The notes below the pieces were generated by a model. That model worked only from the letters and a program-made list of their open reading frames with translations, was not told where the DNA came from and did not search any database. Position numbers and translations under genes: made by a program. A stretch of DNA of 64,000 nt from Geodermatophilus chilensis (GTDB lineage: Bacteria > Actinomycetota > Actinomycetes > Mycobacteriales > Geodermatophilaceae): NCBI RefSeq assembly GCF_002802985.1, contig NZ_NVPT01000003.1:1-64000 (forward strand). The letters run 5' to 3'. This document shows positions 33,586 to 40,470 of this stretch, in pieces; position 1 is the stretch's first letter, and the number at the start of each line of letters is the position of its first letter.

Positions 33586-35919
33586 GTGACGGAGGGGGGC
33601 GCGGACCGGCGGACGTCGTTCTGGCCGCGGACCCGGGTCCGCCGGCCCGCCGACGGCGTCGAGCTGGCGCTCGCGGCCGGTGCGCTGCTGCTCCTCGTCC
33701 TGTTCGCCCTCCTGGCGCCCGACGTGCCCACGCCCGGGACCGACCTGGCGGACGCCGTGCTGGGCGGGCTGCCGCGCACCCTGCTCTCCATCGCCAACGG
33801 GGTCGCGTCGCTCGCCGTGCTCGGGGTCCTCGGAGCCGTCCTGCTCGACGCGTTCCGGTGGCGCCGCTTCGCGGTCACCTCCGCCGGCCTCGCCTGTGTC
33901 CTGGCGGTGGGCGCGGGCGAGGCCGCGGAGTGGCTGCTGGGCCGGCAGGACCTGCTGGGGCCGGCCGAGGACGCGGCGGTCACCCCGATCGCCGCCGCCG
34001 TCGGCCTGCTCCTCGGCGCCGACCTGCAGCGGCGCCCGCGGTGGACGACGCCCGCCCGGCTGGCCGTCGGCGCGGCGCTGCTGTGCGCGCTGGGGCTGGG
34101 CAGCCTCACCCTGCTCAGCGGGGCGATCGCCGTCCTCGCCGGGCTCACGGCCGGCCTCCTCGTCCGGGTGGTGGTCGGCGTCGTGCCCGCCCGCCCGGAC
34201 GAGGGGCGGATCCGCGCGGTGCTCGCCGCGGCCGGGCTCCCGGTGGACGAGCTGCGCGCGCTGCCGCATCCGGCGGAGAGCCTGCGCTACGCCGCCACCT
34301 CGCCCGGCGGGGACCTCGAGGTGACCGTCGTCGACCCCGACCGCCGCGGCGTCTCGCTGGCCCGCCGCGGGGTGTCGCTGGTGCGGCTGCGGTCGTCGGT
34401 CGTCGGCCGGCCCGCCCTCACCCTGCGCGGCCAGCTCGAGCGGGAGGCGCTCTGCGCCGGCATCGCCCGCGGGGCCGACGTCCCCGCCCCGTGGGTGGTG
34501 ACGCTGCTGTCCGCGGGACCGGCGCTGCTGTCGGTGGCCCGGCCGCTCGCCGGCACCCCGCTCGGGAACGCGGACGGCGAGGTCCCGGGGGAGCTGCGGG
34601 CCGCGTTCGCCGCACTCCGGCGGGTGCACCGGGCCGGGGTGGCCCACGGCGCGCTCAGCCCGCGGTCGGTCGTCCTGCTGCCGGACGGCCGGGTCGGCTT
34701 CAGCCGGTGGCGCTCCGCGCAGCCGGCGGCCAGCGAGCTGCAGCGCGAGCTGGACCTCGTGGCGCTCCTGGTGACCGCGGCCGCGCACGCCGGGGTCGAG
34801 CCGGCGGTGGCCGCGCTGCGGGCCGGCTACGGGACCGAGCCGGCGGCGGAGGCGCGGCTGGCGGCGCTGGCCCAGCCGCTGGTGCTGCCCCCGCCGCTGC
34901 GCGAGGCGGTGCGCCGGACCGGCGTCGTCGGCGACCTGCGCACCGCCCTCGCCGGGCCCTCCGGCCCGGCTCCGGCCACGGCGCCGCGGCTCGAGCGCGT
35001 CCGGCCGCGGACGCTCCTCACGGTGCTGGCGGCGACGGTCGCTGCCTACGTCCTGGCCTCCCAGCTCTCCGAGGTCAGCCTCGTCGGCACGCTGAGCGCG
35101 GCCCGCTGGGAGTGGTTCGCGGTCGCGGTGCTCGGCTCGGCGGTGACCTACGTCGGGGCGGCGCTGGCCCTGCAGGCCTTCGTGCCCGTCGGCCTGCCCC
35201 TGGGCCGGACGACGCTGGTGCAGGTCGCGACGGCCTTCGTCACGCTGGTGACCCCGCCGACCGTGGGCCACGTCGGGCTCGGCATCCGCTACCTCCAGCG
35301 CTCCGGCGTCCCGCTGTCGACCGCCGCGGCGAGCGTCGCCGTGAGCCAGGTCGTCACCGTCGTGGTCACGGTGGTCGTGCTGCTGGTGTGCAGCTGGGTG
35401 AGCGGTGTCTCCGCGTCCCGCCCGACGCTGCTGCCCAGCGGTGAGGTGCTCGTCGTCCTGCTCGTGGCGACGGCGGTGCTCGTCGCCGTGGGCCTGCTGC
35501 CGCCGACCCGGCGGCTGCTGCACCGCCGGGTGGAGCCGCTGCTGCGCCAGACGCTGCCCCAGCTGCTCAGCGCGCTCACCCAGCCGCGCCGCGTCGGGAC
35601 GGCGGTGCTGGGCATCCTGCTGCTCAACGGCGGCTACGTGCTGGCACTCGACGCCTCGTTGCGCGCCTTCTCCGCGTCGCTGTCCCTGCCGACGCTCGTC
35701 GTCGTCTACCTGGCGGCGTCCACGATCGGGTCGGCGGCGCCCACCCCCGGCGGGCTCGGTGCCGTCGAGGCCGCGCTCGTCGGCGCCCTGACGGCGACGG
35801 GTGTGCCGGTGACCGCCGCGCTCACCGCCGTGCTCGCCTTCCGGACGGCGACGTTCTGGCTGCCGGCCCCCTTCGGCTGGCTCGCCTTCCTCGCGCTCCA
35901 ACGGAAACAGCGGATCTGA
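33586..35919 (+). CDS. LPG-synthase-like integral membrane protein with kinase-like insert
   Basis: A 777-residue protein. The N-terminal 190 residues contain several membrane helices. The middle section (about 205-450) resembles a small-molecule or lipid kinase that has lost key residues: VHRAGVAHGALSPRSVVLLPDG occupies the place of the catalytic HGDLHPxNVLL loop but lacks the aspartate. The C-terminal 300 residues are the lysylphosphatidylglycerol-synthase transmembrane domain (YbhN/AglD type; AAPTPGGLGAVEAALVGAL near the end). No catalytic acyltransferase domain is present, so lysyl-lipid synthesis is not indicated; flippase or envelope roles are possible. Confidence 0.83.
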   Translation: MTEGGADRRTSFWPRTRVRRPADGVELALAAGALLLLVLFALLAPDVPTPGTDLADAVLGGLPRTLLSIANGVASLAVLGVLGAVLLDAFRWRRFAVTSAGLACVLAVGAGEAAEWLLGRQDLLGPAEDAAVTPIAAAVGLLLGADLQRRPRWTTPARLAVGAALLCALGLGSLTLLSGAIAVLAGLTAGLLVRVVVGVVPARPDEGRIRAVLAAAGLPVDELRALPHPAESLRYAATSPGGDLEVTVVDPDRRGVSLARRGVSLVRLRSSVVGRPALTLRGQLEREALCAGIARGADVPAPWVVTLLSAGPALLSVARPLAGTPLGNADGEVPGELRAAFAALRRVHRAGVAHGALSPRSVVLLPDGRVGFSRWRSAQPAASELQRELDLVALLVTAAAHAGVEPAVAALRAGYGTEPAAEARLAALAQPLVLPPPLREAVRRTGVVGDLRTALAGPSGPAPATAPRLERVRPRTLLTVLAATVAAYVLASQLSEVSLVGTLSAARWEWFAVAVLGSAVTYVGAALALQAFVPVGLPLGRTTLVQVATAFVTLVTPPTVGHVGLGIRYLQRSGVPLSTAAASVAVSQVVTVVVTVVVLLVCSWVSGVSASRPTLLPSGEVLVVLLVATAVLVAVGLLPPTRRLLHRRVEPLLRQTLPQLLSALTQPRRVGTAVLGILLLNGGYVLALDASLRAFSASLSLPTLVVVYLAASTIGSAAPTPGGLGAVEAALVGALTATGVPVTAALTAVLAFRTATFWLPAPFGWLAFLALQRKQRI

Positions 35920-36024
35920 CCCGTCTGCGTCCGACCCGCTCCGTCCGCTGCCCTGGATCGCTGACCTGCGGGTTCATCGTCATGCTGTTTTGCCGCGACG
36001 TTCGTTCGAACGCTGATCGGGAGC

Positions 36025-36207
36025 ATGGACGGCGGGAGGCGCACGCCCGCCGGCCTCGGGGCTCCTGCCGACCGCACCGTCACCGCCGACCCCGCGGCCA
36101 CTGCGGCGGCCGACACGGTCACCGTGTCGGCCGCCGCGGACACGACCGTCGACGAGCCGCCGTCTTCCGACGGCGCGAACCCGCCCGCCGGGCTGTCCGG
36201 CGGCTGA
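36025..36207 (+). CDS. Doubtful small hypothetical protein
   Basis: A 60-residue frame beginning at ATG 36025. The translation is low in complexity (Ala, Thr, Asp, Pro and Gly rich) with no signal peptide, membrane helix or known motif. Its middle (ADTVTVSAAADTTVDEPP) is encoded by a long DNA palindrome, which suggests the DNA structure, not the peptide, may be what matters. A weak GGGAG lies just upstream of the ATG. Confidence 0.25.
   Translation: MDGGRRTPAGLGAPADRTVTADPAATAAADTVTVSAAADTTVDEPPSSDGANPPAGLSGG
36107..36133. repeat. Perfect 13-base-arm palindrome
   Basis: CGGCCGACACGGT (36107-36119) and ACCGTGTCGGCCG (36121-36133) are exact complements around a single C. Such a long, almost loop-free inverted repeat fits a strong dimeric-repressor operator or a hairpin in RNA. 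It lies about 190 bases upstream of the lipoprotein gene. Confidence 0.6.
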
Positions 36208-36241
36208 TCCGCCAGCCCACCACGAGATACGAGACCCGGGC

Positions 36242-36269
36242 GAGCCGTCGTCACCCGATCAGGTGACGG
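36242..36269. promoter_or_regulatory. Pilus-locus shared element, copy A
   Basis: GAGCCGTCGTCACCCGATCA followed by GGTGACGG. The inner GTCACC-N6-GGTGAC is an inverted repeat. It ends 50 bases upstream of the lipoprotein ATG. Related sequences precede the prepilin peptidase (37115-37138) and Flp pilin (37916-37940) genes. Confidence 0.5.
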
Positions 36270-36318
36270 CGGCGGTCACTCAGCGCGAGCGCCGACCGCC
36301 GCCCCTAGCTTCCGGCGC

Positions 36319-37074
36319 ATGACCCCTCCGAAGCGCCGCCTGCTGCCCACCGCGCTCGCTGGACTCGCCGTTCTGGCCGCGGCCACCGCCTGCGCCGAGC
36401 CGGCGGACGGTGAGGCCGCGGCCGCGTCGTCGAGCACGGAGACGTCCAGCGCGGCCCCCTCGTCCAGCGCGGCCGCCGAGGAGCTGAGCACCGAGGACGA
36501 ACTGGCCGCCGGACTGCTGCCGACCGACGCCTTCGGGCCGGAGGCCAACGTGGTCACCGTCGACGTCCGGCAGGTGACCACCGGCGCCTCCGGCGGGCTG
36601 CCTGAGGGCGCCACGGTCACGCCGCCCGAGTGTGGAGAGGGCCTGGGCGCCACCACGGTCGCCCCCGAGGACTTCGGCGTCGTCGTCGCCCAGTCGGCGA
36701 CCGCCCCGGACGGCATCACCGTGGAGGTGCTGGCCGAGAGCGAGCAGGTCGGCGACGCCGCACCGGCGTTCGACCAGCTGGTCGAACGGTGCCCGCAGGT
36801 CACCGTCGACGCCCCCGACGGCACGTCGGTCACCATCGACTTCGCCGCCTTCGAGGTCCCGGACCTGGGCGACGCGAGCGACGGGCTGCGCTTCACCACC
36901 GCGGTCTCCGCACCCGACGGCACGCAGCTCACCGTGCCCTCGCTGCTGGCCGTGGCCAGGGACGGCCAGCGTCTGGTGTTCCTGCAGCGCACCGGCGCGG
37001 ACTCCGACCCGCTGGACGAGGCCGCCTTCATCGACCTCTTCGAACATGCGGTCCGGACCGCGCAGGGCGCCTGA
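36319..37074 (+). CDS. Secreted lipoprotein of unknown function
   Basis: A 251-residue protein with a lipoprotein signal (KRRLLPTALAGLAVLAAATAC, lipobox AATAC). A Ser/Ala/Thr/Glu-rich spacer of about 40 residues follows. A folded domain then begins near VTVDVRQVTTGASG and contains a CGEG ... ERCPQVTV cysteine pair that may form a disulfide. The domain is similar in style to mycobacterial lipoproteins and PknH-type extracellular sensor domains (cysteine-paired, Val/Asp rich). It lies directly upstream of the pilus genes and carries a related upstream element, but a link to pili is only positional. Confidence 0.82.
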   Translation: MTPPKRRLLPTALAGLAVLAAATACAEPADGEAAAASSSTETSSAAPSSSAAAEELSTEDELAAGLLPTDAFGPEANVVTVDVRQVTTGASGGLPEGATVTPPECGEGLGATTVAPEDFGVVVAQSATAPDGITVEVLAESEQVGDAAPAFDQLVERCPQVTVDAPDGTSVTIDFAAFEVPDLGDASDGLRFTTAVSAPDGTQLTVPSLLAVARDGQRLVFLQRTGADSDPLDEAAFIDLFEHAVRTAQGA

Positions 37075-37114
37075 CCCGGCCGGGGACGGCGGCGGTGCCT
37101 CCGGCGGCCGGTTC

Positions 37115-37138
37115 GCGTCGTCCCCGATCTGGTGGCGG
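37115..37138. promoter_or_regulatory. Pilus-locus shared element, degenerate copy C
   Basis: GCGTCGTCCCCGATCTGGTG followed by GCGG, aligning to copy A with one base missing and several substitutions. It lies 39 bases upstream of the chosen prepilin peptidase start. The inverted repeat is weaker here. Confidence 0.35.
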
Positions 37139-37176
37139 TCCCGCGCCGGCGGCCGACGCCGTGCCATCGTCGCTCC

Positions 37177-37848
37177 GTGCTCGCAGCCCTCGCCCTCGTC
37201 GCCCTGGTGCTCGGGGCAGTTGCGGGGGTGCTCGTCAACCGTGCCGCCGGCCGCTTCCCCTGGCCGGCGGACGCCGGTGTCCGGGAGCTGCTGGGCCCGG
37301 GGCCGGTCGCCGTCCGGCCGCCGGTGATCGAGTGCGGAACCGCGCTGCTGACCGCCCTCACCGTGCTGCGCTCCGGGCTCACCTGGGAGCTGGCGGCGTT
37401 CCTGCTCCTCGCCGTCGCCGGCGTGCTGCTGGCCGTGATCGACCTGCAACACCGGCTGCTGCCCAATCGCGTGGTGCTGCCGGCGCTGGCCGCGGGGGCG
37501 GCGCTGCTGCTGGTGCCGGCCCTCGCCGACGGCGCGTGGGACGCGCTGCTGCGGGCGGTGCTGGGCGCGGCGGCCCTGTTCGCGGTCTACCTGGCGCTCG
37601 CGCTCGTCTCGCCCGGCGGACTGGGCATGGGCGACGTGAAGCTCGCCGCCCTCCTCGGCCTGTACCTGGGCTGGCTCGGCTGGGGAGCGGTGCTCCTCGG
37701 TGCGCTCGCCGGCTTCGTCGTCCAGGCCCTGGTCGCCCTGGTCCTGCTGGCGACCCGGCGGATCGGGCTGCGGGGCGAGCTGCCGTTCGGCCCCGCCATG
37801 CTCGCGGGTGCCGCCCTGGTGATCGGCGCCACCGCGCTCCTCCCCTGA
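37177..37848 (+). CDS. Type IV prepilin peptidase (A24, TadV/CpaA-like)
   Basis: A 223-residue polytopic aspartic protease with about seven helices. The two catalytic aspartates are in VIDLQHRLLPN and the family motif GMGDVKLAALLGL. It should cleave the leader of the Flp pilin and pseudopilins at the inner membrane. There is no zinc-binding N-terminal methylase domain with CxxC pairs, consistent with the short Tad-type enzymes. GTG 37177 is chosen; GTG-initiated 37132 would add 15 basic residues. A strong hairpin follows the stop. Confidence 0.9.
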   Translation: MLAALALVALVLGAVAGVLVNRAAGRFPWPADAGVRELLGPGPVAVRPPVIECGTALLTALTVLRSGLTWELAAFLLLAVAGVLLAVIDLQHRLLPNRVVLPALAAGAALLLVPALADGAWDALLRAVLGAAALFAVYLALALVSPGGLGMGDVKLAALLGLYLGWLGWGAVLLGALAGFVVQALVALVLLATRRIGLRGELPFGPAMLAGAALVIGATALLP

Positions 37849-37849
37849 C

Positions 37850-37883
37850 CCCTCCGGCAATCCCCGCGGGGATCGCCGGAGGG
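37850..37883 (+). terminator. Strong hairpin after the prepilin peptidase gene
   Basis: CCCTCCGGC pairs with GCCGGAGGG and, inside one mismatch, ATCCCC pairs with GGGGAT around a 2-base loop. It begins two bases after the stop codon, so it is a likely intrinsic-type terminator despite the lack of a T-tract. Confidence 0.6.
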
Positions 37884-37915
37884 CAGCGATGACGCGGAGT
37901 GACCGCGCGGGGAGA

Positions 37916-37940
37916 GCCGTCACCCGGTCGGGTGGACGGT
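37916..37940. promoter_or_regulatory. Pilus-locus shared element, copy B
   Basis: GCCGTCACCCGGTCGGGTGG followed by ACGGT. The core ACCCGGTCGGGT is a perfect inverted repeat with a two-base centre. It is closely related to copy A (same GAGCCGTC lead-in and ACCCG.TC.GGTG core). It lies about 120 bases before the Flp pilin start. Confidence 0.5.
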
Positions 37941-38061
37941 GTCGGCCGAAGGGGTGAACGGGGCTCAAGCCGGCAAGCCGCCGACACGACACCCCTGGAG
38001 ATGCCGCGACGCCGGGTCACCCCGACCCGGACCGGCCGGCACCGTCCCCCAGGGAGTCCCC

Positions 38062-38286
38062 GTGCTGAACCTGCTCACCAACCCGCTGGCCACCATCGTG
38101 ACGCTCTACTCCTTCGCCGAGGCGCGCCTCAAGCGCGAGGAGAAGGGCGCGACCGCCGTCGAGTACGGCCTCATGGTCGGCCTCATCGCCGTCGTGATCA
38201 TCGCTGCGGTCGTCCTGCTCGGCGAGAACCTCGACAAGCTGTTCGACACCATCGGCACCAAGCTCGGCGGCACCGCCACCCCCTGA
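38062..38286 (+). CDS. flp: Flp-family pilin subunit
   Basis: A 74-residue type IVb pilin. The prepilin cleavage region EEKGATAVEYGLMVGLIAVVI shows the glycine before the cut site, the +5 glutamate and the Tyr of the Flp motif. A single hydrophobic helix follows. AGGGAG precedes GTG 38062. The leader is unusually long (about 30 residues: TNPLATIVTLYSFAEARLKR). It is the major fibre subunit assembled by the downstream Tad genes, and a large hairpin directly after it should keep its transcript abundant and separate. Confidence 0.93.
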   Translation: MLNLLTNPLATIVTLYSFAEARLKREEKGATAVEYGLMVGLIAVVIIAAVVLLGENLDKLFDTIGTKLGGTATP

Positions 38287-38302
38287 TCTCCGCTCCACCC
38301 CA

Positions 38303-38340
38303 CGGCGCAGCGGCCCCGTCCCCCCGGGGCCGCTGCGCCG
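38303..38340 (+). terminator. 16-bp stem hairpin after the pilin gene
   Basis: CGGCGCAGCGGCCCCG (38303-38318) and CGGGGCCGCTGCGCCG (38325-38340) are perfectly complementary with a 6-base loop. It sits 17 bases after the pilin stop and before the tadE ribosome-binding site, so it should reduce read-through into the assembly genes and stabilise the pilin mRNA. Confidence 0.75.
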
Positions 38341-38386
38341 CGCCGCACCCGGCGACGACGACAGCGGGAGAGGAGGTGGGGGAGGA

Positions 38387-38782
38387 GTGCGCACCCGACT
38401 GCGGGACGAGCACGGCGCGAGCGCCGTGGAGTTCGCGATGATCGTGCCGCTGCTGCTCGTCCTGGTGCTCGGCATCGCCGAGTTCGGGCACGCGTTCCAG
38501 GTGCAGGGCACCCTGTCCGCCGCGGCCCGCGAGGGCGCCCGGGTCATGGCCCTGCAGAACGACCCGGCCGCGGCGCGCAGGGCGGTCCGCGAGGCCGCCC
38601 CGACCCTCGACCCGGCGGTCACGGACGCGCAGATCACCGTCACGCCGGCCGCCTGCCCGCTGACGAGCACGACCACCACCAACGTGCGCGTGACCGTCGA
38701 CTACCCGATGCCCTTCCTCACCGACTTCTTCGGCGCCGACATCGACCTGACCGGGACGGGGGTCATGCGGTGCAACGGCTGA
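38387..38782 (+). CDS. TadE-like pseudopilin
   Basis: A 131-residue minor pilin. The N-terminus RLRDEHGASAVEFAMIVPLLL is a TadE motif, with prepilin-type cleavage after the glycine of EHGASAVEF, followed by one membrane helix and LGIAEFGHAFQVQGTLSAAAREGAR. A short C-terminal domain ends with a cysteine pair (ACP..., MRCNG). The GTG start at 38387 is embedded in a purine-rich GGGGGAGGA ribosome-binding site. It overlaps the next gene by 13 bases. Confidence 0.88.
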   Translation: MRTRLRDEHGASAVEFAMIVPLLLVLVLGIAEFGHAFQVQGTLSAAAREGARVMALQNDPAAARRAVREAAPTLDPAVTDAQITVTPAACPLTSTTTTNVRVTVDYPMPFLTDFFGADIDLTGTGVMRCNG

Positions 38783-39726
38783 CCGCCCGCCTCCGCCGCC
38801 GGCTCGCCGGCGAGCACGGCGCCTCCGCGGTGCTCGTGGCCCTGCTGCTGGTGCCGATCCTGGGGTTCACCGCGATCGCCGTCGACATCGGTGCCCTCTA
38901 CGCCGACAAGGCCCGGCTGCAGACGGCGGCCGATGCCGCGGCCCTCGCCGTCGCCCGCGACTGCGCCCGCGGCGCCTGCGGCGACATGCGGGCCACCGCG
39001 CAGGACCTGGTCGACGCCAACCTCGGCGGCGCCACCGCAGCCCCGCCGGTGCTCGCCGGCGACCCGCTGCGCGTCACGGTCACCGGCAGCGCGCCCACCG
39101 AGCACTGGTTCGCCCCGGTCATCGGGCACGAGTCCACGCAGGTGGCGGCCAGCGCGACGGTCGCCTGGGGTGCGCCCACCGGGGGGACGGCGATGCTGCC
39201 GCTGATCTTCTCCTGGTGCGAGTTCGCGGCCCAGACCGGCGGCGGCCTGCCCTCGACCACCACCGAGCGCACCATCGAGCTGCCCAAGAAGTCCGGCACC
39301 GGCTGCACCGGGCCGTCCAACATGTTCGTGCCCGGCGGCTTCGGCTGGCTGACCACCGACGGCGGCACCACCTGCCGGGCCACCAGCCGCATCGGCGGGC
39401 GCTTCACCTCCGAGCCGGGCAACAACCCCTCGCAGGGCTGCCAGCCCGGCGACGTCGCCGCGCTCGTCGGGCGGACCGTGCTGCTGCCGATCTTCGACGA
39501 GGTCGGCGGCACCGGCAGCAGCGCCTGGTACCACGTCTACGGCTACGCGGCGTTCACGATCACCGCCTACCACTTCGGCGGCCCGTACGACTCCGGCCAG
39601 CCGTGCAAGGGCGAGGACCGCTGCATCCGCGGCTACTTCACCCGCTTCGTCGACGCCGGCGACTCCTTCACCTACGGCCCCGGTGCGCCCTCTCTGGGCG
39701 CCTGGGTCCTCCGACTCGTCCGATAG
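38770..39726 (+). CDS. TadG-like pilus assembly protein
   Basis: A 318-residue protein whose N-terminus (LAGEHGASAVLVALLLVPIL, then AIAVDIGALYADKARLQTAADAAALA) is the Tad/Flp TadG-like motif. A large extracytoplasmic domain with about ten cysteines follows (SWCEFAAQ, TGCTGPSNM, TTCRATS, GCQPGD, PCKGEDRC). It is probably anchored in the membrane and disulfide-bonded outside. It overlaps the tadE gene by 13 bases and is followed after 9 bases by cpaB. Confidence 0.87.
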   Translation: MQRLTARLRRRLAGEHGASAVLVALLLVPILGFTAIAVDIGALYADKARLQTAADAAALAVARDCARGACGDMRATAQDLVDANLGGATAAPPVLAGDPLRVTVTGSAPTEHWFAPVIGHESTQVAASATVAWGAPTGGTAMLPLIFSWCEFAAQTGGGLPSTTTERTIELPKKSGTGCTGPSNMFVPGGFGWLTTDGGTTCRATSRIGGRFTSEPGNNPSQGCQPGDVAALVGRTVLLPIFDEVGGTGSSAWYHVYGYAAFTITAYHFGGPYDSGQPCKGEDRCIRGYFTRFVDAGDSFTYGPGAPSLGAWVLRLVR

Positions 39727-39735
39727 GGGCCCCTC

Positions 39736-40470
39736 GTGAGACGCCGACTGATCGCCGCCCTCGCGGCGCTGGTCCTCGCCGCCACCGGCGCCGTGGTCCT
39801 GCTGGCCTACGTGCGCGGTGCCGACGCCCGTGCCCTGGCCGGGGTGCAGACCGTGGACGTGCTGGTGGTCGACCGGCCCGTCGCCGAGGGGACGCCGGGG
39901 GAGGACCTGGCCGAACTGGTCCGCACCGAGCGGCTGCCGGCCAAGGCCGCGGTCCCCGGCGTCGTGACCGACCTCGGCGAGCTGGCCGGGCAGGTCGCCA
40001 CCGTCGACCTGCAGCCGGGCGAGCAGCTGCTGGCCGCCCGGTTCGCCGCGCCCGATGACCTGACCGTCCCCGGCACCGTGGCCGCACCCGAGGGGGCTGC
40101 GGAGGTGAGCATCCTGCTCGAACCGCAGCGCGCCGTCGGCGGGCGGCTGGCCGCCGGGGACACCGTCGGCGTCCACGTCTCCCTCGACGGCAGGACGCAT
40201 GTGCTCCTGAGCCGCGTCCTCGTCACCCAGGTGCAGGGTGCGCCGGTCGCCGTCGCGGACGGCGAGGGGACCGACACCGCGTCCTCGGGCGGCGCCGCGC
40301 CCTCGGCCAGCCTCATGGTCACCCTCGGGCTGCGCCCCGAGCAGGCCGAGGCCGTCGTCTTCGGCATGGAGCACGGCACCGTCTGGCTCTCCCTCGAGCC
40401 CGAGGGCGTCGACACCGGCGGCACCGAGGTCCTCACCCCCGAGAACGTCTACGAGAAGGACTACTCATGA
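39736..40470 (+). CDS. cpaB: Flp pilus assembly protein CpaB/RcpC-like
   Basis: A 244-residue protein with one N-terminal helix (LIAALAALVLAATGAVVLLAYV) and a CpaB/SAF-type beta-clip domain (VDVLVVDRPVAEGTPGEDLAELV, TVDLQPGEQLLAARFAAPDDL). In Gram-negative Tad systems CpaB helps the secretin; here, with no outer membrane, it probably supports the fibre across the wall. It overlaps the following cpaE gene by 4 bases (ATGA). Confidence 0.88.
   Translation: MRRRLIAALAALVLAATGAVVLLAYVRGADARALAGVQTVDVLVVDRPVAEGTPGEDLAELVRTERLPAKAAVPGVVTDLGELAGQVATVDLQPGEQLLAARFAAPDDLTVPGTVAAPEGAAEVSILLEPQRAVGGRLAAGDTVGVHVSLDGRTHVLLSRVLVTQVQGAPVAVADGEGTDTASSGGAAPSASLMVTLGLRPEQAEAVVFGMEHGTVWLSLEPEGVDTGGTEVLTPENVYEKDYS

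Larger units (their letters stand above)
35920..36318. other. 400-base region between membrane protein and lipoprotein genes
   Basis: Contains a doubtful small frame (36025-36207), a long perfect palindrome (36107-36133), a GTTCGTTCGAAC palindrome around 36001-36012 and a shared pilus-locus element (36242-36269). No other coding sequence is evident. Confidence 0.5.

Noticed and set aside
33586-35919. Lysyl-phosphatidylglycerol synthase (MprF)
   Set aside because: Only the membrane domain type is present; the catalytic aminoacyltransferase domain of MprF is absent.
36001-36012. GTTCGTTCGAAC as a LexA (SOS) box
   Set aside because: The actinobacterial SOS box has GAAC-N4-GTTC orientation; this site has the reverse arrangement and no SOS gene follows.
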